DNA from: Cupriavidus gilardii
Lineage (GTDB): Bacteria > Pseudomonadota > Gammaproteobacteria > Burkholderiales > Burkholderiaceae
Assembly (NCBI RefSeq): GCF_013314895.1
Contig: NZ_JABTYE010000026.1
Coordinates: forward strand, 1 to 64,000
Reading direction: 5' to 3'
Length of the DNA stretch: 64,000 bases
Shown here: positions 41,391-49,773 of the stretch, piece after piece
Layout of the letters: each line of letters starts with the position of its first letter
Position numbering within the stretch: position 1 is the first letter of the stretch
Position numbers and translations under genes: made by a program
The notes under the pieces: generated by a model
What the model saw: the letters and a program-made list of their open reading frames with translations, nothing else
Database searches by the model: none
What the model was told of the DNA's origin: nothing

Positions 41391-42038
41391 CTATCGGACC
41401 GTCGCGAGCATTCGCCTTGTCGCTCTCAACTGGCCGGCCCAGCAGCGCTCGTACTGCTTGCAGCCAGAGGCCTTTCCCAGCAGGAAAGTAAAGCTCACAA
41501 CTTTGCTCTCCAACGGCAGAACCGCAACGTAACATTGCCCGCCATATGGCATCCAATCATTACCATCATGCCAGCCGCAAAGGGGAAATGCTTCCAGTAT
41601 CAACCGCCCGCCGAGCGTTCTCCGTCGTACGGGTTCCGTAGGACCGAAGATTCTCAATTCGCTGCCTTCGTCAAGCCAATAGGGAAGCTCACCGCCGCCC
41701 CTGTTGGCGCACGTATTCAGAGGCAAAAGACAGACAGTGCCCGCATCAGCATCACTCTCCCCGATCGCATGACGCCGATGCAATGTCAGGTTGTAGGCCT
41801 GAGCAGGCGTGCTGCCATCACCTCGCTCAACACTCCCCGCCTCCGTTATCGACTGGTAGCGTGTGGCGTCGAACTCGAAGGAGACGGACTCGCCGGAAAA
41901 GCGGCGATGCTGGCCATCGGCAAAGAGCGTTGTGCTGGCAAGCGCCAGGGACAGGATCAATGCGATGTGAAACATCACTGCGATATGCCACCGGTTCCCA
42001 TCACCGACTAAAGCACGCTTCACTTGCGCCACCGTCAT
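41391..42038 (-). CDS. Exported protein of unknown function
   Basis: 215 residues from the ATG at 42038, which overlaps the stop of the gene before it (ATGA). A longish N-terminal stretch precedes the hydrophobic core (IAVMFHIALILSLALASTTL, cleavage likely near LFA). Mature part: SGESVSFEFDATRYQSI, then AYNLTLHRRH, CLLPLNTCAN and GGQCYVAVLPLESKVVSFTF. The pattern YVAVLPLxSxVVSFTF recalls the VAVSFLPNRRFLYSSFV stretch of the coupled upstream protein, so the two may be distant relatives. Family not recognised; periplasmic immunity is plausible. Confidence 0.65.
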   Translation of the reverse strand: MTVAQVKRALVGDGNRWHIAVMFHIALILSLALASTTLFADGQHRRFSGESVSFEFDATRYQSITEAGSVERGDGSTPAQAYNLTLHRRHAIGESDADAGTVCLLPLNTCANRGGGELPYWLDEGSELRIFGPTEPVRRRTLGGRLILEAFPLCGWHDGNDWMPYGGQCYVAVLPLESKVVSFTFLLGKASGCKQYERCWAGQLRATRRMLATVR

Positions 42039-42682
42039 TCGGAAATCCTTACTGATTTCCATAGGTCGACGATGTCATGCATGCGGGCCTTTCCCTGCCC
42101 CGATACATGGTTCTGCAGCACGAAGGAACTGTACAGAAAGCGCCGGTTCGGCAGAAACGAGACGGCCACGTGACAGCTCGACGTGGCGCGGTACACGGCC
42201 GCGCCCGCCTCATCGCAGTCGATGACGGCACCGAATACCGTATGTGCCAGCTTGAGATCTTCCATCACTTCCATTGAATACAGCGACATCCCGGTAGCGA
42301 CACTGACGCCTCGCGTGCCGCGGCCGCCGTCAGCAAATAGCCGTCCGTCCTGGTCCGTCATAACGCCGAAGTCCGACAGGAATTCCTGGCTCGAAGAAAC
42401 ACACATCAGACCGACAGCCTGGGCTGCTTCAGGAAGACCGAACGAGACACACGTCGTACCGGCATGTCGGGAAGACAGCGCGGTGTTGGGCTTCGCCTTC
42501 AGCGCCTTTGGAACACATATGCCTGGTCCGCCGGCCAACAGATCCATCCGGATGCAGTCGGCCGCAGCGATGGCAGGCACACATCCAAAGACGAGAAGGG
42601 ACATCAAGACGTACTGTCGGATGGTCATCTGGACTTGTTGGCGACTGACGACGACAAGCGGCCGTGGCTCCGGGGGATTCAC
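42035..42682 (-). CDS. Exported protein of unknown function
   Basis: 215 residues from a GTG at 42682 that overlaps the previous stop (GTGA); an ATG at 42628 (MTIRQYVLMSLLVFGCVPAI) gives a more normal signal peptide and may be the true start. Mature part: DCIRMDLLAGGPGICVPKAL, later CVSFGLPEAAQAVGLMC and CHVAVSFLPNRRFLYSSFV, ending IVDLWKSVRISE. Several cysteines suggest disulfides in the periplasm. It is coupled on both sides, so it is part of one transcript with its neighbours. Confidence 0.65.
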   Translation of the reverse strand: MNPPEPRPLVVVSRQQVQMTIRQYVLMSLLVFGCVPAIAAADCIRMDLLAGGPGICVPKALKAKPNTALSSRHAGTTCVSFGLPEAAQAVGLMCVSSSQEFLSDFGVMTDQDGRLFADGGRGTRGVSVATGMSLYSMEVMEDLKLAHTVFGAVIDCDEAGAAVYRATSSCHVAVSFLPNRRFLYSSFVLQNHVSGQGKARMHDIVDLWKSVRISE

Positions 42683-43287
42683 TGAAACAGGCTACTTTCG
42701 ATCAGGCCCTTGACGGCATTGAACCCCATGCGCCCCGCACTGGCCGGAATGCACCCCGTCATCAGCAGGGTTGTCGATCCATTGCTTCTTATCGCACTGG
42801 TACATCGTTCTCTTTCCTCCGTTTCAACCGCCTCGGACGGAGAGATGGTTTTGATCGTGCTTACCCATCGGTCGTACTCGACCACCATATATCCAACCCC
42901 CTCTTTGATCGTCGCGATGCTGTGCAAGACCGATATGGGATAACTGGAATAGCCAGTGGCCGCATGCTCCGCTGGTTCTGGCATTCGGAATTCGACTCCT
43001 CCGCCTGGCTTCGACATAAAGTTGGACGGCACTTTTCTTATGGTTGATACGATATCCCCGCGAAGCACCGAGATCGAGAAAACCCACGGCCGCCGGTGCG
43101 CATGATGCGGAGAGCCACTGTAGTGATAGAAGCGCGCGCACCGACCAAGGTCTTCGGCGCGCACCGGTTGCGCCTCAAAACCATACCGCTTCGACGGAAT
43201 GGAGACGCCACAGCCGGCCAAGTCGTCCGCAATCGCGGCGGAGCACAGGACCAACATGGCGGCAGGCATATAGGAAACGAAGCGCAC
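42679..43287 (-). CDS. Exported protein of unknown function
   Basis: 202 residues from a GTG at 43287; an ATG seven codons in (MPAAMLVLCSAAIA) also gives a signal peptide. Mature part begins DDLAGCGVSIPSKRYGFEAQ and contains WVFSISVLRGDIVSTIRK, PISVLHSIATIKEGVGYMVV and a Cys pair (ERCTSAIR, TGCIPAS), ending VKGLIESSLFQ. The closing pattern (a helix before the stop) is like that of its two downstream neighbours. A family could not be named. Coupled to the next gene by 4 bp; about 110 bp separate it from the DUF3304 gene upstream. Confidence 0.65.
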   Translation of the reverse strand: MRFVSYMPAAMLVLCSAAIADDLAGCGVSIPSKRYGFEAQPVRAEDLGRCARFYHYSGSPHHAHRRPWVFSISVLRGDIVSTIRKVPSNFMSKPGGGVEFRMPEPAEHAATGYSSYPISVLHSIATIKEGVGYMVVEYDRWVSTIKTISPSEAVETEERERCTSAIRSNGSTTLLMTGCIPASAGRMGFNAVKGLIESSLFQ

Positions 43288-43398
43288 TATGTCGTCTCAC
43301 TGGTTTTCGAGCCGGCACAACGATTGGGAACAGCCCCACGCAGCCATCCCTGAAACACGTTCATTCACCTTCTATCTCGCACTTCAGCGGGCTCGGGC

Positions 43399-44034
43399 TC
43401 ACCCGCATGTGCCGAGCATGGTGTCATTGACCACGTTGCCAGACGCCTTGCGCTTGGTGTAGTCGAAGCGATCGATCAGTACGTGAGGCACGGAAGGGTA
43501 GTCGGACAGGGCCACCTTGATCTTCCCGTCCTGGTGGAAATGCACTTCGAAGTACCGCGCGTCCGGCGGCACCGGTCCCTCGAGCAACACCGTCTGCCGA
43601 CAGCGGGGCACATCGCCGTCGCGCTTCCATTCGATCCGAACGGACAGAGGTAATGGGGTATCGGCCGGAATTGCCGCACAGCAAGTACCGCCGCCATAGC
43701 TGTGTTCCTTGGACGAAACTTCGATATTGCCGCCGCCTGCACCATTGACCCAGAAGTCGCTGATATAGGTGTCGGTGTAGTTGTATCCGACGATTGTCAG
43801 GCCATCCATCTTCGCCGGCGTACGGTACGTTCCAGTGGGGACCCTGGCGCCGCCAAGCGCCGGTCCGTCGCTCTTCTCCATCCGTCGGATGCGCTCCCCC
43901 TGCTCGCCATCGAGCTTGGCAACGGTGTCGACCCTACCATCGCACGCCGTCATCGTACAAAGAAGGAGAGCGGCGGCAGCCCTGGCGCGCCATGGCTCAA
44001 ATTCTTGTACCAGCACATGCGTCCCCAATATCAA
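43399..44034 (-). CDS. DUF3304-like lipoprotein with long N-terminal linker
   Basis: 211 residues from a TTG at 44034 whose TTGA overlaps the preceding stop; an in-frame GTG at 44016 is another possible start. Signal peptide RARAAAALLLCTMTAC with lipobox MTAC. A ~45-residue linker precedes the DUF3304-like part (IVGYNYTDTYISDFWVNGAG, GGGTCCAAIPADTPLPLSV, ARYFEVHFHQDGKIKVALSD). The YNYTDTYI and HFHQDGKIKV elements line up with the other DUF3304 proteins of the island. Start choice is uncertain. Confidence 0.7.
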   Translation of the reverse strand: MILGTHVLVQEFEPWRARAAAALLLCTMTACDGRVDTVAKLDGEQGERIRRMEKSDGPALGGARVPTGTYRTPAKMDGLTIVGYNYTDTYISDFWVNGAGGGNIEVSSKEHSYGGGTCCAAIPADTPLPLSVRIEWKRDGDVPRCRQTVLLEGPVPPDARYFEVHFHQDGKIKVALSDYPSVPHVLIDRFDYTKRKASGNVVNDTMLGTCG

Positions 44035-44555
44035 TTTACTCCATGGGGATGATATCCCTCACGCCGAATATACTTCTTTGCACACGCCTCGCTTTTTGCG
44101 CAGACGTCACCAGGTGACTGCCTTAACAGTTCCGGCGCTTCTGGATGACCTGGCCCATACATTGAAGGAAAGAGCCTTACCTTACCGTCCGGGAAAAACG
44201 CAACCCAAAGAAAACTCAGGTAGTCGCCGGTATACGGCTCGACTTCTACCTCAGCCCTATGGAGAGCGTTCTTGTCTTTCTGATAGAGCGCATCATCCCG
44301 CCACTCAACGGTCATCGTCATGCCGGGCCTCCATTTGGTAGGAACGCCTGCACTTCCAGCGAAGCTCGTCCCTCCTCCCCAACTTCCCATGCCACCCGCC
44401 CAGACTCCATTGACATAGACAACGCCCAGCGGCATGTCCGTGTAGTTGAGAATGGACAGCTTCAGGCCCCAGCCTTCGTCTTTCTCAGCGGCATGTCTTT
44501 TACAGCCGAACAACGAGAAGACGGCAATTAGTGTGGACAAAATGATCCTAGCCAT
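44031..44555 (-). CDS. DUF3304-like lipoprotein, near-identical to 39673 copy
   Basis: 174 residues from the ATG at 44555 (MARIILSTLIAVFSLFGC, lipobox LFGC), overlapping the end of the Tli4-like gene by 8 bp. The mature sequence is nearly the same as at 39673-40194 (LSILNYTDMPLGVVYVNGVW, PGMTMTVEWRDDALYQKDKN, SFLWVAFFPDGKVRLFPSMY). Longer frames to 44678 cross conserved coding sequence of the neighbour and were not used. Outer-membrane or periplasmic lipoprotein; immunity role inferred. Confidence 0.78.
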   Translation of the reverse strand: MARIILSTLIAVFSLFGCKRHAAEKDEGWGLKLSILNYTDMPLGVVYVNGVWAGGMGSWGGGTSFAGSAGVPTKWRPGMTMTVEWRDDALYQKDKNALHRAEVEVEPYTGDYLSFLWVAFFPDGKVRLFPSMYGPGHPEAPELLRQSPGDVCAKSEACAKKYIRREGYHPHGVN

Positions 44556-45684
44556 GATCGTTTGACGACATCGAATGCTGCTGCCGCGCATCACGTGCAA
44601 CTCTGGGGGCAGCGATACCCCTCGCCAGGGCAAGGAACGATGCTTCATCGAGCGGCGTAATCCCTGCCTTACGGGCAAAATCGGAACGTTGAATGACGTG
44701 AAGCATCACACTGGAACTGCCCTGTGCGCGGGCACTGCCTAGAGCTACAACCAAGTAGCCATGATCAACGGTTCCATCCTCGCGACGGAGGCTGACGAAC
44801 GACTCAACGGCCTTCACCCCAGCGATCGTGGTGCTGCGGTAGCGGTCCTTCCAGATGCTCGTTACCTCGCGACGATCCTGGTACAGGTGGGTCCAGAAGA
44901 AGTCCGACACACCCTCGGGATCCTGCATCCTCGCGTTCAGCTTCGCATTCGGCGGAGCGGCTGACTTGTCCTCCAGACCGATGATCACGTCGGGCTGCCC
45001 TTTCAGGCGATAGCTGGCCGCTACATATCGAGGCGCAACACCGTCATCGGGCAAGAACACATAGGGCATGCACAGGCCGCGCTTTGGAGGCACAGAGTTT
45101 GGAACCCTCGGCATCGCCCCCGCCACCAGGGAGGCGAACTCCTCCTCGTCGGCGTTGGCGTCGCTGTCGTGGGTACTTAGCTTCCACCACAAGCCGGAAT
45201 CGCTGACCGTGGTAAACGCGGAGAGTTGACTGCCTACACGCCAAGCCTTGCCGCCAGGTCCTGCCCAGTCCAAGTTGTCGAAAGTCGCGCGCATGCCATA
45301 CACGTCGTTGCCATCGCGCGCTTTGAACATGGCGCCATCCTTCGTCATCCGACTATCGACAGCGGCTCGTATCACCCCGCGTTGGCTATCGCTCATGGGG
45401 TGCGTAATCAGCAGTGGCCCGCGATCACCAAGATTCACGTGAAAGGCACGCTCGCCGTCGGGATAGCGTGCCGGCGGATCGCGGCGCAGATCGCCACGAA
45501 TGCGCTTGGCGACTTCCACAGGATCCCAGGCCGCCTGATCGGCCGGCCCAGGCAATTGCAGTTCCAGCCGCCCTACGCATTCGGGGAGCCATTGCCTACT
45601 CGCCACGTCGGCCTGGCCATATGCCAGCGGCGAGCATGCCAGGGCCGCAGCAGGAATCAAGCTACGGACAATACCTTGCCTCAT
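44548..45684 (-). CDS. Tli4-like immunity protein, copy 2
   Basis: 378 residues from the ATG at 45684 (MRQGIVRSLIPAAALACSPL), a signal peptide with cleavage near AYGQ. The mature start WLPECVGRLELQLPG is the typical opening of Tli4 N-terminal domains, the periplasmic antidotes of T6SS lipases. Later stretches include CMPYVFLPDDGVAPRYVAAS, SFVSLRREDGTVDHGYLVVA and LDEASFLALARGIA. Paralogue of the protein at 45878. It lies downstream of a Tle1-family lipase gene and overlaps a DUF3304 lipoprotein gene, so it probably protects the inner membrane from self-delivered lipase. Confidence 0.72.
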   Translation of the reverse strand: MRQGIVRSLIPAAALACSPLAYGQADVASRQWLPECVGRLELQLPGPADQAAWDPVEVAKRIRGDLRRDPPARYPDGERAFHVNLGDRGPLLITHPMSDSQRGVIRAAVDSRMTKDGAMFKARDGNDVYGMRATFDNLDWAGPGGKAWRVGSQLSAFTTVSDSGLWWKLSTHDSDANADEEEFASLVAGAMPRVPNSVPPKRGLCMPYVFLPDDGVAPRYVAASYRLKGQPDVIIGLEDKSAAPPNAKLNARMQDPEGVSDFFWTHLYQDRREVTSIWKDRYRSTTIAGVKAVESFVSLRREDGTVDHGYLVVALGSARAQGSSSVMLHVIQRSDFARKAGITPLDEASFLALARGIAAPRVARDARQQHSMSSNDHG

Positions 45685-45850
45685 GCTGCGCTCCGTTCCA
45701 CGGGATGGAAGACGACTCTCCAATGTCAGTCCACCGGTATCGTTCTCGTTGTACTTTGGAACTAGCTGGCACCTCGTCTTCGGTTGCGGAACATCCGACC
45801 GCGACCAGCAATACCGCGATACCCATCGCGCCGATACCGATTGAACGCAC
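45662..45850 (-). CDS. Short lipoprotein
   Basis: 62 residues from a GTG at 45850 (MRSIGIGAMGIAVLLVAVGC), a clear lipoprotein signal with lipobox AVGC. The mature part is only ~42 residues (SATEDEVPASSKVQRERYRW...). It overlaps the start of the Tli4-like gene by 23 bp. It may be a small coupled lipoprotein or the 5' stump of a lost lipoprotein gene fused to this spot by recombination. Confidence 0.4.
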   Translation of the reverse strand: MRSIGIGAMGIAVLLVAVGCSATEDEVPASSKVQRERYRWTDIGESSSIPWNGAQHEARYCP

Positions 45851-45877
45851 CCCATATCTTTCTTTCCCTTGAACACG

Positions 45878-46981
45878 TCAGTGATGCAGATTCCTGATCT
45901 TGACGCTTGCGGCAATTTCGCGTGCCAGCGCAAGGAACGAAGACTGGTCCAACGGTGCAACGCCAGCCTTCTTGGCGAAATCGGCGCGCTGTATGAGGTA
46001 AAGCATCACACTCGAACTGCCCCCGGTGCCCGGGCTGCCCAATGCCACGATCAAGTAGCCATGGTCGATGGTTCCATCCTCCCGACGAAGACGCACAAAT
46101 GACTCCACGCCCTTCACCCCGGCTATCGTGATGCTGCGGTAGCGGTCTTTCCAGACGCTTCGGACTTCTTCGCGATCCTGGTACCGGGCGGTCCAGAAGA
46201 AGTCCGAGACACCCTCTGGGTCGCGCATCCTGGCATTCATCCTCAGATCCAGCGGGGTGGCGGACTTGTCTTCCAAACCGACAATGACATCGGGCTGCCC
46301 CTTCAGGCGATAGTTGGCCTCGACAAAGCGTGGCGCGACCCCATCGTCAGGAATGAAGATATATGGCATGCACAAACCTGGCATCGTTGGGACCACGTTA
46401 GGGTCACGGGGTCTCGCCTTGGCCACTGCTGACGCAAAATACGCTTGTTCGGCAGCGACATCGCCATCACGGTTGCTGAGTCTCCACCACAACCCGACCT
46501 TCCCAACCTCAGTAAATGCCGACAACTGGCTGCCAATACGCCAGGCCTTGCCTGTCTGCCCCGTCCAGTCCAATGGTTCGAACTTCACGCGGTCCCCGTA
46601 GACATCCTTGCCATCGCGAGCCTTCAACATGGCGACATCCTTCTTCATCCGCACGTTCACGGCGTCGCGCATCGTCGTGCGCGCTGCGTCGCTAAGCGGA
46701 TGCGTAATCAGCGACGGCCCGCGACTGAGGTTCACACGAAAGGTACGCTCCCCATCGGGATAGCGCGTGGCGGGTTCAATGCCTAGGTCTCCACGGATGT
46801 CCTTGGCAACCTCGTCCGCATCCCAGGCCGCCTGTTCGGCCGGCCCAGGCAATTGCAATTCCAGTCGCCCTACGCACTCGGGGAGCCATTGCTGACTTGC
46901 TATGACCTCCTGGCCATATAGCAACGCGCAGCATGCCAATGCGGCGGCAGGAATCAAGCCGCGGGCAATTACTTCCCTCAT
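45878..46981 (-). CDS. Tli4-like immunity protein, copy 1
   Basis: 367 residues (MREVIARGLIPAAALACCAL signal peptide, cleavage near LYGQ). Mature part starts SQQWLPECVGRLELQLPGPA and runs parallel to the copy at 44548 (CMPYIFIPDDGVAPRFVEAN, SDFFWTARYQDREEVRSVWK, SFVRLRREDGTIDHGYLIVA). Divergence between the copies is spread along the protein, suggesting that they guard against different lipases. It is the first complete immunity gene after the Tle1 gene, about 430 bp downstream, with a gene remnant between. Confidence 0.72.
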   Translation of the reverse strand: MREVIARGLIPAAALACCALLYGQEVIASQQWLPECVGRLELQLPGPAEQAAWDADEVAKDIRGDLGIEPATRYPDGERTFRVNLSRGPSLITHPLSDAARTTMRDAVNVRMKKDVAMLKARDGKDVYGDRVKFEPLDWTGQTGKAWRIGSQLSAFTEVGKVGLWWRLSNRDGDVAAEQAYFASAVAKARPRDPNVVPTMPGLCMPYIFIPDDGVAPRFVEANYRLKGQPDVIVGLEDKSATPLDLRMNARMRDPEGVSDFFWTARYQDREEVRSVWKDRYRSITIAGVKGVESFVRLRREDGTIDHGYLIVALGSPGTGGSSSVMLYLIQRADFAKKAGVAPLDQSSFLALAREIAASVKIRNLHH

Positions 46982-47206
46982 ACCACGCTCCGTTCAGGCG
47001 ACTGCCGGGATCTCGCCCATCCGCGACCGCAACCGCGAGGGTTTGCCATCCTTGCGGCGTCGTTCTCCATGGGGAACTTGCTGAGCCACTACGCTTCATA
47101 GCGTTGACCATGACGATGGACATTGGCCCCAAGACGGAGAGCTCCAGTTATGCGCTCACGCCCGGGTGGGCCGACTGCGCCGCCAAAGCGCCTGTCTAAT
47201 GTCGCC

Positions 47207-47409
47207 TTACGCTGCACCGGGTCGCAGCCGAATGGAGTTAATAATGGCGTCCCACAATTGGATCGCTTGCTCGTCGGACTGGAATGCAGGTTGGTACGGC
47301 GTCCGCAGGGTTACTACAGATTGCTCCAACGCCTGCAAATTCACTGCGATATTTTGTTCAGAAAGCGAACGATCTCTACCTTGGAAGACTGGCCGCAGCG
47401 CCGAAAGGC
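47207..47409 (-). pseudogene. Remnant of a Tli4-like C-terminus
   Basis: In the gap between the Tle1 gene and the first Tli4-like gene, the minus strand encodes SEQNIAVNLQALEQSVVT and then SDEQAIQLWDAIINSIRLRP before a stop at 47207. The last part has the look of the closing helix of Tli4-type domains. There is no start or N-terminal half, so this seems to be the end of an immunity gene whose front was deleted next to the lipase gene. The rest of the gap (46982-47206) shows nothing recognisable. Confidence 0.4.
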
Positions 47410-49182
47410 TCAATCGACCGGCATGCTCTCGCGAGCAGTGGGAGCAGGCACGCAAGCCGCAGCGGCCTTCGTGCCTTCGACCTGATATGCGGTACGGTAG
47501 CGTAGATACGTGCCCTTTCGCGACACGGGAATCATCTGAGGGGGCTCCATACTGTAAGGATTGACGGCCACAGCTACTTCAATAAGGGGCAGCGACAACT
47601 CCGTATGGGTACCGATATAAAATCCCGCAAGCGAATCATGAACGTAGTCGTCAAACATCCGCACGACGGCGTCCGGCAGCGATGATTCATCATTGACCTG
47701 CGTCAACAACGTGGATACGTCTTTGGCCGACTGGGCCGTCGCTTCTGCATGCCGGGATATCGCCGCGGCTCCTCCTCGCCGCAATTCGGCAACGGTCTTG
47801 CCGAGCAAGGCCTGCGCATTTGCTAGATCGACTCGGTCCTCGGCATCCGATTCGAGGAAGAAGCGTTGCCGCAACAGGTTCGAAGTCCCTGTACGCAGAC
47901 GCAAGCCACGCCACCGCATGTACTGACGAGTGTGAGCTCGAATTTGTTCGGTAGGGGCACCGCCTGGGATGCCATGGTTGGCAAGCCAGCCGTTATACGT
48001 TTCAACCAGCCGCTTATCGCACGAGAATGCCTGTGCCAAGGCTGGTCGGGACGCGATCTCCTCGATCGTACGTAGCGGAACACCCGCCTGGATCGCCTCG
48101 TAGTGCATGTCGATCAAAGGAACTTGAGACAGGCACGCAGATGAGCCCCACGCCTTCATGCCTTTGCCCTGACTGGACGGCGAATATCCTCCCCCCACAT
48201 CGGAGTGCATGCCAGGGTAGAAAACTTGCTTTACATTCGCGCCAACAGCCAGATCCACCGGAAAATTGACACGTTGCTCGTGGAGCGCGACAAAGTGAAC
48301 GCACTTCCGAACTGCCGGATGAACCGACATCATGTGACCGTCTGCCCAGCCCATCTTGCCTTCCGCCCCGCGTACAGCTGCAGAAATACCGACGGAGGCG
48401 ACGGTGTCGAAGATACCAAGGAAGTTGAATTTCAGCGGCACACCTGCCAGAACGTGGTCGCAACCGTCGTTGTTGGCCTTTGCGATCTCATACAACCAGT
48501 GTACGAAGGCGCGAGCTTCTGCCGCTCCGCGTGAGAAACCGAATACTGAGACTGTGACTTCGCGCAACTTCCGCTGATGGTTGCGAACAACGTCTGCCAG
48601 CTTCTCTTCCCAGGTCCGTAGGATCGTCCGGCGGGCAAAATCGACAAATCCGAGCTGCGCAATGAGGCTGCTCATATTGTTTACGACGGTTCTGGCCATT
48701 TCGGGCTCAATCAAATTGGAGCCCACCAGATAGCGGTGCATTGCGTTGTAGACCTGAATGATCCCCCAATTGATCCGGTCGGCGCCTTTACGCGCTGTTC
48801 CCGCTCCCAAGGTCCCATCCCAGAAGCCATCGCCAGTGTCACCGATGTCTTTGAACGGTGTTCCAACGCCGGGAATATAGAAGCTGAACTGACCATTATC
48901 TGGCTCGTCAAGGCTGCAGTCCCACAGACGCGTTACGTTGCTGTGGCTATTTCGCGCGCGTTGTGATTGAGAACTCCTGCGCTTTCCCTCTACAAAGGGA
49001 CCGTTCCACCTCCAGTTGTTTCCGGTGCCGTCGAAGAAGATGGTGACGTGAACTCTGCCCTGACAGACGGTGGACCGCTTGTCTCGAACGCAAGCCATGG
49101 CTCGCGCGCGTTGCGCGGCCTGCTGCGGCGAAAGGCGACGCGCCCCATCCGCTGGCAAGGGTTGTGCTCCAGTGCTTCCCAT
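47410..49182 (-). CDS. Tle1-family T6SS phospholipase effector (DUF2235)
   Basis: 590 residues from the ATG at 49182 (MGSTGAQPLPADGARRL), preceded by GAAGGGG; a TTG at 49224 would add 14 residues. The alpha/beta-hydrolase DUF2235 domain opens with VTIFFDGTGNN near 46. The nucleophile motif GFSRG is at 215-219 (Ser217); Asp259 in GIFDTVASVG and His326 in GMHSDVGGGY are the likely other triad members. The C-terminal ~190 residues form a helical region. Tle1 enzymes cleave membrane phospholipids in the periplasm of target cells. Delivered by the vgrG3/DUF4123 pair just upstream; Tli4-like and DUF3304 proteins nearby are the antidote candidates. Confidence 0.9.
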   Translation of the reverse strand: MGSTGAQPLPADGARRLSPQQAAQRARAMACVRDKRSTVCQGRVHVTIFFDGTGNNWRWNGPFVEGKRRSSQSQRARNSHSNVTRLWDCSLDEPDNGQFSFYIPGVGTPFKDIGDTGDGFWDGTLGAGTARKGADRINWGIIQVYNAMHRYLVGSNLIEPEMARTVVNNMSSLIAQLGFVDFARRTILRTWEEKLADVVRNHQRKLREVTVSVFGFSRGAAEARAFVHWLYEIAKANNDGCDHVLAGVPLKFNFLGIFDTVASVGISAAVRGAEGKMGWADGHMMSVHPAVRKCVHFVALHEQRVNFPVDLAVGANVKQVFYPGMHSDVGGGYSPSSQGKGMKAWGSSACLSQVPLIDMHYEAIQAGVPLRTIEEIASRPALAQAFSCDKRLVETYNGWLANHGIPGGAPTEQIRAHTRQYMRWRGLRLRTGTSNLLRQRFFLESDAEDRVDLANAQALLGKTVAELRRGGAAAISRHAEATAQSAKDVSTLLTQVNDESSLPDAVVRMFDDYVHDSLAGFYIGTHTELSLPLIEVAVAVNPYSMEPPQMIPVSRKGTYLRYRTAYQVEGTKAAAACVPAPTARESMPVD

Positions 49183-49224
49183 ATCCGCCCCTTCAAGCAA
49201 GTCGGTGATCGTGATCCCAGCCAA

Positions 49225-49677
49225 CTATTGTTTTCGTTTGCCAAGAGGACCTACTGGGTCCACACCTGGCTTCAGTTGCGCGTCTTTTCCCTTGAGTGGG
49301 TATTGCGGGTGCCATATGGCGTAATTCGTTACGAATACCCTTATTTGGCCGCTACTGAGAAAGTGGACCGCGACATCGCCTACCTTGTCGTACTTTGGAA
49401 CCTCCACGACCCGCTCTTGGTAGTTCCTGTCGTATTCATCAGTCCAACCGACTGTGATGGTCAATCCAGGCCGCCATGACTTGGGCACGCTTGCGCAACA
49501 CGCGAATTTTCCGCCCCCCTCGTGGGCGCCTATGTATGCGCCACCGTCTCCATTCACCGTGAAGTGACCGATGTCCTTATCCGTGTGGTTGTAGCCAACA
49601 ATGTTGGTACCAATCAACTCTGCGGCGCACGCACCCAGTGTCCAAACCGTGAACGCGGCGCCAATCCATTTCACCAT
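49225..49677 (-). CDS. DUF3304-like lipoprotein upstream of lipase gene
   Basis: 150 residues from the ATG at 49677 (MVKWIGAAFTVWTLGAC, lipobox LGAC), with GCAGGT as ribosome binding site; a TTG at 49761 is in frame but would move the lipobox away from the N-terminus. Mature part GTNIVGYNHTDKDIGHFTVN, GAHEGGGKFACCASVPKSW, VAVHFLSSGQIRVFVTNYA. Paralogue of the protein at 39156. Placed between the DUF4123 adaptor and the Tle1 gene, 42 bp before the lipase start, so it would be made before the toxin. Probable periplasm-facing antidote. Confidence 0.78.
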   Translation of the reverse strand: MVKWIGAAFTVWTLGACAAELIGTNIVGYNHTDKDIGHFTVNGDGGAYIGAHEGGGKFACCASVPKSWRPGLTITVGWTDEYDRNYQERVVEVPKYDKVGDVAVHFLSSGQIRVFVTNYAIWHPQYPLKGKDAQLKPGVDPVGPLGKRKQ

Positions 49678-49773
49678 ACGACCTGCGGCGCCCTTGGGAC
49701 TGACCGCCCGCGCGATGCCGCTGATTACGCCCGTCAAGAAACAACTTGCTCGAAAGTTCAATTCCTTCCTCGT

